A stretch of DNA of 64,000 nucleotides from an uncultured Pseudomonadota bacterium (GTDB lineage Bacteria > Pseudomonadota > Gammaproteobacteria > Steroidobacterales > Steroidobacteraceae), in the NCBI GenBank assembly GCA_903879335.1, contig CAIRLC010000044.1, positions 1 to 64,000 of the forward strand, given 5' to 3'. The translations under genes and the position numbers were made by a program. Numbering within the stretch: the first letter of the stretch is position 1; each line of letters starts with the position of its first letter. Below, piece by piece: positions 25,571 to 35,202 of this stretch. The notes below the pieces were generated by a model. The model did no database searches, was not told the DNA's origin, and saw only the letters and a program-made list of their open reading frames with translations.

Positions 25571-28003
25571 ATGACGCCCACAGAACCCCAAGACGCTTCC
25601 CGCCCCACCGATCCGGGCGGTGCCGCACGTGCCCTCTGGCACTGGTGGTGGTCTCTATTCGTCCTACCCGCCCAAGAACGTCGACCGCTGCCCTTCGAAC
25701 GCCTCGCGCTCTGGCAACGCGCGGCCGGTTGGCTGCGGGCAGGTCACTCTCCCGACAAGGTACTGGCCCGCTACGAACAACCGGCACGCACGCTCGCGCA
25801 TATGGTCGAGCCGCGGATCGCTCGCCTGAGATTCGTGGCCGGCCGGTACATCGACCGCTTATCTCCACAGGTCGACACCTTAGCGCTGCGTGTGCCAGGC
25901 GGCGCGAAAACCCTCGCCCTGATCTGCATCGCCTTACTGACTGCCTTTGCCGCAACGCCGTTGTCCGTTGACGCTCAGATCGGATTGGGCCTCGCCCTTC
26001 TATCAATAGCCCTGCTCCTTCGAGCCACCCAATCGGAGGCCCGAGTGACACTGCTGGTTGGTTTATCGCTACTGGCTACGTCCCGATATATCTTTTGGCG
26101 AATCACGATGACCCTCGGCACACCCGGCAGTGCGGAATGGTGGACTGCGCTCGGGTTGCTCATGGCTGAGGCCTACACGTGGCTTGTCCTATGCCTTGGC
26201 TACTTACAAAACGCGCGGCCACTGCAACGACCGGTCGTCGAATTGCCGCCTGATCGATCACAGTGGCCAACGGTGGATATCCTGATCCCCACCTACAACG
26301 AACCCTTAGCCGTCGTTCGTCCATCCGTCCTCGCGGCATTGTCACTCGATTGGCCCGCCGAGCAATTACGGGTGTATTTGCTCGATGACGGCCACCGTGA
26401 AGAATTTCGCGATTTCGCTGCCTCCGCGGGCGCGCAATACATCACAAGACCGGATCGTCGCGGCGCAAAAGCCGGAAATCTCAATCACGCGTTGCAATAC
26501 TCCAGTGGCGAGTTCGTCGCCATCTTCGATTGCGATCACGTACCGGTACGCAGCTTTTTGACTGAAACGATGGGTGCATTTCACCGAGATGCGCAGTGCG
26601 GACTTGTCCAAACACCGCACCATTTTTTCTCACCAGATCCCTTTGAGCGCAATCTCGGCACGTTTCGCAAAATCCCTGGTGAAGGCAGCCTGTTTTACGG
26701 TGTCGTTCAGGATGGCAATGACCTATGGAACGCGGCTTACTTTTGCGGTTCATGCGCGGTGCTGCGTCGCAGCGCGCTCAACAGCATCGGCGGGATTGCC
26801 GAAGATACGGTGACCGAAGATGCGCATACAGCGCTACGCTTACATCGCAAGGGTTATACCTCAGCGTATATCAATAAGATTCTCGCCGCAGGACTTGCCA
26901 CTGAAAGTCTCGCCGACCACGTGAATCAACGGGCTCGATGGGCCCGCGGTATGGCCCAGATCTTCCGTATCGATAATCCCCTGACGGGCCGAGGGCTCAC
27001 TTGGGCGCAGCGACTGTGCTACCTCAATGCGATGCTGCACTTTTTCTCGGGTCTACCGCGTCTCGTGTTCCTAACCGCTCCGCTCGCTTATCTGTTCTTC
27101 GAATTCCACGTCCTAAACGCCGGCACGATCGCGCTCGCGATCTATGCGCTACCCCATTTGGTGCAGGCGTCCTTAGCCAACTCCACCATGCAGCGGCAAT
27201 TCCGACACTCGTTGTGGAATGAGGCTTACGAAGCCGCTCTGAGTTGGTACACCTCGCTGCCAACGCTGTTGGCGCTGGTGAGTCCGCGTCGCGGCCGTTT
27301 TAATGTCACCACCAAAGGTGGCCTGATTGAGCACAGTTATTTTGACTGGCGCCTAGCGACACCCTACCTCGCGCTCGTCCTCTTGAACCTCATCGGTGTG
27401 GCGATTGCCATTCCCCGATTCTTGTATTGGAATACTTTCGAGGCCGAAACCGTTGTGGTCAACCTGGTCTGGACCTTATTCAATCTCACGTTGCTGGGTA
27501 CGGTACTTGGTGTCGCCAGTGAAACTCGGCAAATTCGGCGTGCGCATCGGATTGAGACTCGGATTGCAGCCCACGTACAGCTAGCCAGCGGTGAAGTGCT
27601 TGATGCCACGGTTCTCGATTTTTCGACCGGCGGACTCAGACTCTCGATCAATGCTCTACCATCCGAATTCGACGAAACCGGTGTCACGATCAACATTGAT
27701 CTGGCAGAACCGCGCGGAACGGTCACAGTGACGGGGCGAAAAGTCCGCATCGATGGATCAGAGGTTCGATTCGAATTGAGGCCCATGGATCTTGAAACAG
27801 AACGCCGATACGTTGAGGCGACGTTCGCGCATCCGCAGTTGTGGCAAGACTGGCATCAATCGATGCCTGCAGATCGCCCACTACGCAGTCTTGCTGAGGT
27901 GCTGTCGTTTGGCATGGCCGGCTACGTTCGGGTTGGCACACTGATCGGCGAGGACGTCCGGCGACGAATCCGAGCGCGCACTTCTGCATGGAGCAAAGCC
28001 TAA
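25571..28003 (+). CDS. bcsA: cellulose synthase catalytic subunit BcsA
   Basis: This membrane glycosyltransferase family 2 enzyme (810 residues) polymerises UDP-glucose and exports the chain. Visible motifs are FDCDHVP with Asp320 and Asp322, TED at 415-417, and QRARW with Gln453, Arg456 and Trp457. Membrane helices flank these. A C-terminal PilZ domain has RRAHR at 656-660 and DFSTGG, the c-di-GMP binding pattern, so activity should be c-di-GMP dependent. The ATG at 25571 has an AGGCGGGG site just upstream; a TTG twelve bases earlier is less likely. Its neighbour is bcsG, not bcsB, which is unusual. Confidence 0.96.
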   Translation: MTPTEPQDASRPTDPGGAARALWHWWWSLFVLPAQERRPLPFERLALWQRAAGWLRAGHSPDKVLARYEQPARTLAHMVEPRIARLRFVAGRYIDRLSPQVDTLALRVPGGAKTLALICIALLTAFAATPLSVDAQIGLGLALLSIALLLRATQSEARVTLLVGLSLLATSRYIFWRITMTLGTPGSAEWWTALGLLMAEAYTWLVLCLGYLQNARPLQRPVVELPPDRSQWPTVDILIPTYNEPLAVVRPSVLAALSLDWPAEQLRVYLLDDGHREEFRDFAASAGAQYITRPDRRGAKAGNLNHALQYSSGEFVAIFDCDHVPVRSFLTETMGAFHRDAQCGLVQTPHHFFSPDPFERNLGTFRKIPGEGSLFYGVVQDGNDLWNAAYFCGSCAVLRRSALNSIGGIAEDTVTEDAHTALRLHRKGYTSAYINKILAAGLATESLADHVNQRARWARGMAQIFRIDNPLTGRGLTWAQRLCYLNAMLHFFSGLPRLVFLTAPLAYLFFEFHVLNAGTIALAIYALPHLVQASLANSTMQRQFRHSLWNEAYEAALSWYTSLPTLLALVSPRRGRFNVTTKGGLIEHSYFDWRLATPYLALVLLNLIGVAIAIPRFLYWNTFEAETVVVNLVWTLFNLTLLGTVLGVASETRQIRRAHRIETRIAAHVQLASGEVLDATVLDFSTGGLRLSINALPSEFDETGVTINIDLAEPRGTVTVTGRKVRIDGSEVRFELRPMDLETERRYVEATFAHPQLWQDWHQSMPADRPLRSLAEVLSFGMAGYVRVGTLIGEDVRRRIRARTSAWSKA

Positions 28004-28006
28004 GCC

Positions 28007-29587
28007 ATGGGACCCTTTGCGCTCTATTTCTGTTTGAAGCTATGGCTGCATCTGACGGGCTATATCGCGATTCACGCGTTGCCCAATCTGTTGCTCGCAC
28101 TATTTACGGCCCTCCCGACACCGAATTCGCGCCTTCGTCTCGCCAAGAACTTGGTGGGTTGGCCGCTGGCGGTGTTATTGCTGTATCACGACTCCTACCT
28201 ACCGCCGCCGGCGCGTGCGATTGAAGCGGTCACCCTGCTTCGCTCGTTTAGCCCAGACTATCTTTTGGAATTAGCGCTCAGATTTTTTAATCCATGGCTT
28301 CTAGTGGCCGGCATCGTGATCGTCACGGTCTATGTCTTGGCCGCCCGGAAACTAAGGATCGGGAGTTTTGCGATTTTGGGTTTAGTCTTGGTGTGGGTCG
28401 TTCCAGCGTCATGGAGTCCACTCCTCTTATCAGCACCCAAATCCAACCCTGACGGACGGCCCGCCGTGGCCGACTTGGACCGATATGGTCGCTATGTGAG
28501 TAGCGAAGCCTTAGATCAGAATGTGGAGCGCTTTCATGCCGAGGAAGCGACTCATCACATCGCCTATACCGAACGTGCACATGGGGCACCATTCGATATC
28601 ATCATCTTGCATGTGTGCTCTCTCTCGTGGGATGACCTCGCTGGTGCGAAAGTGTCTAGCGATGACTTTTTTTCACGTTTCCAGATCGTCCTGACTCAAT
28701 TCAATTCAGCGGCAAGTTACAGCGGACCGGCGGCGATCCGACTATTGCGGGCAAACTGCGGTCAGAGTGCACAAAAAAGTCTTTACGACTATCCCAACCG
28801 TGAATGCCTTCTGTTTGCCGGATTTGAGGACGCTGGCTATGAACCCCATTGGCTCATGAATCACGATGGCCACTTTGCGAATTTCTTCGGTGACGTCTAT
28901 CGACGGGGTGGTCTCGCCGTTGAGCCGGAACGCAATAGCGATGCGGATGTGGCCGCCGATGCCTTTGACGGTACACCGGTGTACTCAGACTATGACGTGC
29001 TCTCGCGCTGGTGGGCTCGACGCATGACGAGTGGCGTCGAACGCGTAGCGCTTTATTACAACACGATTTCATTGCATGACGGCAATCGCCTTCGCAGTGC
29101 CCCCGGGGCGGTCGGCGTGAACAGCTATGCCCTGCGCACTCGACAACTTTTCAACGACCTCACCCGCTTCATGCGCGTCGTGGACAGCTCCGGTCGTCGC
29201 GCCATGATCGTCTTGGTGGCTGAACACGGCGCTGCAGTGCGCGGTGATCGATATCAGATTGATGGCCTTCGAGAAATTCCCTCTCCGGCGATCACAGAAG
29301 TCCCCGTCGCCATCGCCTATGTCGGCAGCGATGCACCGGATCTCAAGATATCCACGCGAGTCGATGATCCCGTCAGTTACTTTGGATTGGCGGAAATACT
29401 GCATCGCAGTATTTATAAGAACCCTTTCGACGACTCCGCAGCGTTGCAAAAGCTATCCGAGAATCTCTCCGGCGGCCCATTCGTCGCAGAGAACGACGAC
29501 ACGCTGGTTGTTCGGGTCGCTGGACGATATCTCATGCGGCCACCTGGAGGCGCTTGGGTTCGCTGGGAAGGCCGGTCGCCTCAATAG
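28007..29587 (+). CDS. bcsG: cellulose phosphoethanolamine transferase BcsG
   Basis: BcsG is an inner-membrane enzyme that adds phosphoethanolamine from phosphatidylethanolamine to cellulose. The 526-residue protein has N-terminal membrane helices (to about 140) and a periplasmic alkaline-phosphatase-fold domain. It shares with E. coli BcsG the segments ILHVCSLSWDD (Cys204), ASYSGPAAIRLLRANCGQ with nucleophile Ser239, LHDGN, and AEHGAAVRGDR. It lies three bases after bcsA. The partners BcsE and BcsF of the E. coli system are not in the window. Its last seven bases overlap the 3' end of bcsC on the opposite strand. Confidence 0.93.
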   Translation: MGPFALYFCLKLWLHLTGYIAIHALPNLLLALFTALPTPNSRLRLAKNLVGWPLAVLLLYHDSYLPPPARAIEAVTLLRSFSPDYLLELALRFFNPWLLVAGIVIVTVYVLAARKLRIGSFAILGLVLVWVVPASWSPLLLSAPKSNPDGRPAVADLDRYGRYVSSEALDQNVERFHAEEATHHIAYTERAHGAPFDIIILHVCSLSWDDLAGAKVSSDDFFSRFQIVLTQFNSAASYSGPAAIRLLRANCGQSAQKSLYDYPNRECLLFAGFEDAGYEPHWLMNHDGHFANFFGDVYRRGGLAVEPERNSDADVAADAFDGTPVYSDYDVLSRWWARRMTSGVERVALYYNTISLHDGNRLRSAPGAVGVNSYALRTRQLFNDLTRFMRVVDSSGRRAMIVLVAEHGAAVRGDRYQIDGLREIPSPAITEVPVAIAYVGSDAPDLKISTRVDDPVSYFGLAEILHRSIYKNPFDDSAALQKLSENLSGGPFVAENDDTLVVRVAGRYLMRPPGGAWVRWEGRSPQ

Positions 29588-31854
29588 TTCATGTAAGGAC
29601 GAACGGGCTCATAGGTCGTCGTCGCGAGCGCACCCGGTCTGAAATAAAACGACACGCTGACCGGATGATAGTAATCGGAACGGTCGTGTCCAACGCTCAT
29701 CCCAAAAACACCGTGCGCCAGTTGGCGCTCATACGTCAGCGCAAAGACGACCGAAAACCCGCTGACCGTACCGCCAGTAACAACCGGCGTCAGTCCGTTC
29801 GCAATGGCAGTCGCCGTTGCCGAGGCATCCGTTGGATACCACGGCGATCCACTGTCGTGCCGGTGCGTGAACGTGGGCGCAAAGCGAACGCGTAGCGCAG
29901 AACTCTCCTGCCGACGCGACCATTCCAGCGGCAGCGCGAGCGTGGAATAGGACTGCGGACTGAAATAGCCGCCATTACCCCAGGTGTATCCAAGGAGATT
30001 GCGGGTATAGGCCTGAAAGCCTAGTGCCGCACCCAGACTCAAGTCACCGTGAATCGGATGGCCGACCACACGATCCGCCGCCAGTCGGGCGCTCATCATG
30101 TCGTTCGTTTTGACACCCGTGCCTTCAATCTGCGTCGCGCGCAACGCAAACGAGACCGAAGAGTCGGCTCGATAACGCCCGACCCGAAGCGCGGCGCCGC
30201 TGTCCGTCAACGCACCCCACCAACGACCGGTCGCAGGGTCTATACGTCCAGCGTAGGACAAGAGACTGGCGGTGACCGGGCGTCTAAAGGCTTCAACACT
30301 CAAGTCCATATCGCCGACGGTCGGCGCATAACGAATTCCACCCACCAGACGCTGCATTGCAAATCCAATGGGTGTCGAGCCGACATCAAGAACCCAATCC
30401 CGGTGATGCCAGGCGACGCCGACAGCGATACCTTGCGTGTGCGTCGACGTGCCGGCAAAACGACCTAATCCGGAGATCGCCACAGTACCCAGACCTGAGC
30501 CCGCTGACTGTTGCGTGGGGATGGCCCCGGCATCCAGAGAGACCGCCTCTACCATCAGGCCCAGCATGGACTGATTCGGCAATACGTGCCGCCACTCGAC
30601 CGGGACCGTCACACTCTTGAGCGCCGAAAGACCCTCTTCGCCCGGCTTGTTGACCCATTGCACGGACCAAGACACGGGCTCAATCGTCACCGGGCTCGGC
30701 GACGCGACGACCGGCGTGAGCGACAGTCTCTCAAGGAGCGCCAAAGCCCCCGCGCTGCGATCAGCGGAGGCAATACGGGTCACGAGCCGTCGCGCCGTTG
30801 CTGGGTCGTGGAGGAATTCTGCCCAGAGCGCCGCCGCCAATAGCGCATCGGGATGATTGGGGTACCGCTCGAGCACGTTCGACATGAGCGCCTCCCCGCC
30901 CAAACGATCGCCTCCAACCGCCAATCTTTTCCCTTCGCGATACTGATCCCAGATCCACGTCGCGGCATCCTCGTCCTCGACCGCCTGCGCCGCTGCGCTG
31001 GCCTGTGCCGGCACCGCAACCTCCGGCGTGGACTCGATGGCCGCTACAGTCACCTCGTGTGTCGTAGCGATTGCAGCAGGCGCTGGTAGCGCCGGTGCGG
31101 GCCATTCAGCCTGAGCAACGACTGGGCTACTAGCCCGTGGACTGTCGATGGCAGGCGGCAGCGTTTCTTCGACCGTATCTGCTGGTGCGGCTGCGAGGGA
31201 GGCCTGAGCAAGATCCAAGGCATCATGGTAATCACTGGCCCTGACGTCAGGCCGCCCACGCAAGGGCTCCAATAAGGACACGGCCACTCGCGCCGTTTGT
31301 GCCCGCCGGGCCAACAAACGCGCTAAAGCAATCGTATAGCGCGGGTCTTTGGGATGAGCGCGCATGAGTTGTAGTAGGCCCGCCTGCGCGTCAGCACGAC
31401 CGTCCGGAGCGCCCGCTAACAATTCGTAGTACTCGATACCGAATATGCCGTTGGGCGCTCCATCGGGAAACACCTTGGCCAGTGCTGCTCGCACTTCAAC
31501 GCCGCGTCCAACTTCAATCAGTCGATGTATAGACGCCAAGCCCAGTCGATCGCGAGTCACGATTCGGACCTCAGTCTCGAGTGTCCGCGCCTCGCTACTA
31601 CTCGAGAATTCGCGTAGGAGCCGATCTAGTATCCGTCGTGCCGCAGGTAAATCACTGTGTTGCAGATCTAACTCTGCCAGCAATAAGAGATCGTCTGCGC
31701 GAGCCGTGCGCAAGGAGGCCAATTTTTCCAAGGCTTGGCGTGCGAGATCGGATCGATCCCGCGCCTCCCAATCGCGCGCCATCCGGCGTAATTCATCACC
31801 GGATGGGTCAGTCACCGCCAATAAACTGGCGACCGCGAGCGCTAATGCCGGCAT
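29581..31854 (-). CDS. bcsC: cellulose export porin, short BcsC
   Basis: BcsC carries cellulose through the periplasm and outer membrane. This version has 757 residues: a short signal-like N-terminus, helical TPR-type repeats (about 20-220 and 285-360), an Ala/Pro-rich linker (about 225-285), and a C-terminal beta-barrel domain (about 395-757) ending RPYMNY. E. coli BcsC has about 1150 residues with many more TPRs, so the periplasmic scaffold is much shorter here. The barrel matches the BcsC C-terminal family (PVSVSFYFRPG near the end). Its start overlaps bcsZ by 13 bases. Confidence 0.87.
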   Translation of the reverse strand: MPALALAVASLLAVTDPSGDELRRMARDWEARDRSDLARQALEKLASLRTARADDLLLLAELDLQHSDLPAARRILDRLLREFSSSSEARTLETEVRIVTRDRLGLASIHRLIEVGRGVEVRAALAKVFPDGAPNGIFGIEYYELLAGAPDGRADAQAGLLQLMRAHPKDPRYTIALARLLARRAQTARVAVSLLEPLRGRPDVRASDYHDALDLAQASLAAAPADTVEETLPPAIDSPRASSPVVAQAEWPAPALPAPAAIATTHEVTVAAIESTPEVAVPAQASAAAQAVEDEDAATWIWDQYREGKRLAVGGDRLGGEALMSNVLERYPNHPDALLAAALWAEFLHDPATARRLVTRIASADRSAGALALLERLSLTPVVASPSPVTIEPVSWSVQWVNKPGEEGLSALKSVTVPVEWRHVLPNQSMLGLMVEAVSLDAGAIPTQQSAGSGLGTVAISGLGRFAGTSTHTQGIAVGVAWHHRDWVLDVGSTPIGFAMQRLVGGIRYAPTVGDMDLSVEAFRRPVTASLLSYAGRIDPATGRWWGALTDSGAALRVGRYRADSSVSFALRATQIEGTGVKTNDMMSARLAADRVVGHPIHGDLSLGAALGFQAYTRNLLGYTWGNGGYFSPQSYSTLALPLEWSRRQESSALRVRFAPTFTHRHDSGSPWYPTDASATATAIANGLTPVVTGGTVSGFSVVFALTYERQLAHGVFGMSVGHDRSDYYHPVSVSFYFRPGALATTTYEPVRPYMNY

Positions 31855-32960
31855 GACGAACTCCCTCGCAACAATCGACCGTCGGACGCGAATGCGTACC
31901 GGCCTTCATCATAGGCGAGAGCGATCAACGCCAACACATCGCCATAATAATGGCCGCCATCATGAGCGACTGCCGTTGTTTCATGCAGCTGACGAAGAAT
32001 GCGCTGATAGCGAACCGGCGCGACTTGTTTCAAGAATGGCAGTAGCGCGGCGCGATGGGCTCGACTGGCGACACCACCACTCTCCCCGGTGCGCGGGTCA
32101 AACCATTCGGGCAATTCGTCGCCAGAAATCTGAGTCGCAAAGGCCTGCAACCGATGCATGGCACGCTGCCGCGCCTCGCCATCGGCCATCAATGCCGTCC
32201 ACAAATAGACCCGTATGGCGTTATAAGCGCCCCGACCCTCTTGTCCAGACACTAAACGATAGCCTTGGCCCTGCACGTATTCGGCCCAATCAGGAACAAA
32301 TCCGAACGCGACAGTGGCGTCGAGCAACCGATCGGTGGATTGGTTCAGTGCCCCGAATCGAGGGTCAATCGAGGATAGTCGGGCCAAGACAAAGGATGGG
32401 GCATAACTCGGATTCACAACGGCGCGCTGACCATCGTGCACGAACCCCTCACGACCCGGCAGGAGTACCGGACCCAAATCGTCCAGGTGCACGACCTCCT
32501 CATCCAGTATGCGCATCGCCAGTTGGCGACCAAGTCGCGCAAAACGCGGCTCTGCCCAGAGACGCCCCGCTTCCACTAGATCAAAAGCCAACCAAAGATC
32601 CGCATCACTGGCTGAGTTGCTGTCGAGCACGCCCCAGTCACCCGCATCCCGATGTCCCCAACGCCAAGCCGGCAAGCGTTGATTGAGATCGCCGCCGGAC
32701 AGGTTGTCGCGGACCCACCTGATGATCAACTCAAAGGTCGGTCGATCGTCTCCGACCAGCGCCAGGAATGCGGCATAACCGGCAGCCTCTGATACGGTCG
32801 GTTGGTCAGGCAACGAACGATCGATCACCCGACCGTCCGCCTGCAGGTAAGCCTGACGAAATTCCGCCCACTCCGGCCACGCTCGACACAAGGCGTCGGC
32901 GGGCGTGACCGACACCCAGAATAAGGTGACCATCACGGCGAGCCGACGCACGTCGATCAC
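31842..32960 (-). CDS. bcsZ: periplasmic endoglucanase BcsZ (GH8)
   Basis: This glycoside hydrolase family 8 cellulase (372 residues) trims cellulose in the periplasm during export. The signal peptide is about 1-24. The general acid Glu58 lies in TVSEAAGYAAF, equivalent to E. coli Glu55, and Asp119 is in NSASDADLWLAF, equivalent to Asp116. It lies between bcsB (four-base overlap) and bcsC, the standard B-Z-C order. Confidence 0.93.
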   Translation of the reverse strand: MIDVRRLAVMVTLFWVSVTPADALCRAWPEWAEFRQAYLQADGRVIDRSLPDQPTVSEAAGYAAFLALVGDDRPTFELIIRWVRDNLSGGDLNQRLPAWRWGHRDAGDWGVLDSNSASDADLWLAFDLVEAGRLWAEPRFARLGRQLAMRILDEEVVHLDDLGPVLLPGREGFVHDGQRAVVNPSYAPSFVLARLSSIDPRFGALNQSTDRLLDATVAFGFVPDWAEYVQGQGYRLVSGQEGRGAYNAIRVYLWTALMADGEARQRAMHRLQAFATQISGDELPEWFDPRTGESGGVASRAHRAALLPFLKQVAPVRYQRILRQLHETTAVAHDGGHYYGDVLALIALAYDEGRYAFASDGRLLRGSSSCRH

Positions 32961-35140
32961 TCGTGCGTCGTCTTACTCTGGAGTCGTGCGGCAGCACGCC
33001 GGCGGAGTGCACCGACCACGATGAAGGCGAGAACAAACACCAGCACGATGGCGGCCAATGAGGCCAGTATTGGATGCCGAGTTACCGCAAACCAAAGCCG
33101 ACTGCTCAACGGTAAGTCACCGACGTAATAGGTGGGCGCCCATTGATAGGCGTGCAGTGAGTCGCCGCGCACCAACACCACATCACCGTAGATCGCATTG
33201 GATCGGCTATCTAAGAGCTGCGAGATTGCACCCCGCGCCGCCGCATCGGTGGCGAGCATCGTCACCACAGAGCGATGCCGCGTATACGGCGACTCATAGC
33301 CCTCGATGACGCCAACGCTACCCACTGCGGTGACATCGACATTGGCGGCAGGGCCGTTGGGGCCGGCGAGCGCCTTGCGCAATTGCGGGCTGCCCGCACC
33401 GATGGTGATGCCGAGCGGCGTTTGACCATCACTGCGCAAACCGTCAGTGGTGGATGCCAAGACCAAAAGATCCGCATCGCGAAACTGATCGGCTGCAGCA
33501 CTCGCGCCTACCAGGCGCATGCCATAAGCGGGCACACCCGTCTGACGGCCAAATCGACCCATCAGATGCAAAAAAGCCTCAATCGACGGGGGGGTTGGTC
33601 CGTCTTTCAGGACCACCACCGTCTGCGAGAGATCAGCCAGGCGAGTGAACGGGTAACCCGCATTGGCAAACAAGGCGAGATTGGGCAGCGCGACGTAATG
33701 CCTGAAGCCCGTCAAATCGATCGTCGAATCCGGATCGATAGACGAGCGCTGTACATCGGGCATGCGCTCACGACACGCACCCTGCACATGCGAGTCCATC
33801 GTGAAGCGCAAGGACAAGACGTTATCCGCGCCGACCTGAACGCCAGGCAAAGACACTCGCTGATCGTCACTCAGTACCGTCGAGGGGACCAGCGGTACCA
33901 TCAAGCGCTGCAGACCATCGGCGTCGTCATCCGGGCGCAAATGAATGACTCGGGCTAAACGATCGTTCACCTCAACGGTCAGCGAAGAACCGTCCCGCTC
34001 AATCGGAGCCGTGTAGCGATAATGAAGATCAATCGGGAGTCCCGTCTGCCGCCACGTCATCAGATCGGGCGGTAGGCGAAGATTGAGACGAATGGGATCG
34101 GGTGTCCGCCCGTGGACTTCCAGGGCTTCGGGCGAGTTCACGAGCTCCGAAAACCGCACTGGACGATTCGTCGGCAACCACCGTGGCGAGTCATACGGTA
34201 GCCGCTCACGCGGGGTCACCGCATGGACCTCAGCCTCTGAGCCCGAGAGCACGGCATTGCCGAGCACGAGGCCAAGCACGGCGGTCCGAAGCTCAGCCTC
34301 ATCACGGCCCATAAACACCAACAACTTACCCAGACGAACGGTGGGGTTATCCATCAATCGAATGGTGGGACCACTGACATCGGCGAGCACAAGCCCAGCC
34401 GGCTTGCTGCGGTTGGTTGCAAATACCAACGCATGGCGGGAAACGGCGGCCGCATCACTCACCGGGAACTGCGCGACCCGATAGTCCGCAAGCAAACCGA
34501 ACCACGACGCCGCGACACCGGCGCTACGCACGGTCTCAAGACTCGGTGTTTGCGGTAGCACGACCGGCAGCACCAGCGGCTTTGAGTCGCGCCGATCAAA
34601 GAACGGAGCGGGCAATAAGGCTAAATCGTTCCGTAGATCGGTGGGCCGCAGCTGCAACTCCAGCTCGGAGCGATCGCTGATCGTGGCCCACAACGAGGTG
34701 TGACCTGGATCCTCACAATCTTGTGTGTAATGACCCACCAACTGCAGACGCAGGTGATTGAAGTCTGCGAAGTACTGCGGATTCAGGTCTACATCCCGGG
34801 CGATTTCATGCCCGGATGTCTCTCGCGGCAAGGGCAGTGCTGCGGCCGGCTCGCCGTTCAAACTGATTCGTAGATGCGACAAGTCCGGCAGCATGGACGG
34901 GGAGTAGCTGTAGCGCAGATGCAGCCGCGCCTGGGTGATGATCTCATCGCCACGCGAACCGATCGCCAGATCAGAATATCCGGCCACACCGCGCAGCTCG
35001 ACGGGGCCTGCGGCACCGAGATCCCGCAGCGCAATATGCACGGTGTGGGTCGGGGGCAAAGTCTCCGGTGCAGCCACCGCGGCCGTCACATACCCGATCA
35101 AGACCGCCTGCAAAGCGAGGCTTAACTTGCGATAGCTCAT
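32957..35140 (-). CDS. bcsB: cellulose synthase periplasmic subunit BcsB
   Basis: BcsB (727 residues) guides the growing glucan across the periplasm and anchors next to BcsA. It has a signal peptide (about 1-24, ending VAA), the two carbohydrate-binding plus flavodoxin-like repeats typical of the family, and a C-terminal membrane helix (about 690-715, LASLAAIVLVFVLAFIVVGAL) followed by a basic tail. The start at MSYRKLSLAL has an AAAGG site upstream; an ATG at 35176 is a less likely alternative. It heads the bcsB-Z-C transcript, apart from bcsA. Confidence 0.94.
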   Translation of the reverse strand: MSYRKLSLALQAVLIGYVTAAVAAPETLPPTHTVHIALRDLGAAGPVELRGVAGYSDLAIGSRGDEIITQARLHLRYSYSPSMLPDLSHLRISLNGEPAAALPLPRETSGHEIARDVDLNPQYFADFNHLRLQLVGHYTQDCEDPGHTSLWATISDRSELELQLRPTDLRNDLALLPAPFFDRRDSKPLVLPVVLPQTPSLETVRSAGVAASWFGLLADYRVAQFPVSDAAAVSRHALVFATNRSKPAGLVLADVSGPTIRLMDNPTVRLGKLLVFMGRDEAELRTAVLGLVLGNAVLSGSEAEVHAVTPRERLPYDSPRWLPTNRPVRFSELVNSPEALEVHGRTPDPIRLNLRLPPDLMTWRQTGLPIDLHYRYTAPIERDGSSLTVEVNDRLARVIHLRPDDDADGLQRLMVPLVPSTVLSDDQRVSLPGVQVGADNVLSLRFTMDSHVQGACRERMPDVQRSSIDPDSTIDLTGFRHYVALPNLALFANAGYPFTRLADLSQTVVVLKDGPTPPSIEAFLHLMGRFGRQTGVPAYGMRLVGASAAADQFRDADLLVLASTTDGLRSDGQTPLGITIGAGSPQLRKALAGPNGPAANVDVTAVGSVGVIEGYESPYTRHRSVVTMLATDAAARGAISQLLDSRSNAIYGDVVLVRGDSLHAYQWAPTYYVGDLPLSSRLWFAVTRHPILASLAAIVLVFVLAFIVVGALRRRAAARLQSKTTHE

Positions 35141-35202
35141 GCTGATATCGCCTTTTGGCTTGAAATCCGAGGGCACCCCCCGTTCAGGGGAATGCCGACA
35201 CT

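Noticed and set aside
31445-32686. 413-codon open frame on the plus strand
   Set aside because: It is antisense to bcsC and bcsZ, both well-supported genes. The translation is Arg/Ser/Pro-rich with no domain, as expected of a shadow frame in GC-rich DNA.
33275-33958. 227-codon open frame on the plus strand
   Set aside because: It is antisense to bcsB with no ribosome-binding site or domain.
35141-35202. Terminator between sppA and bcsB
   Set aside because: Only a weak CCCC/GGGG pairing without an adjacent T-tract is present, so I do not call one.
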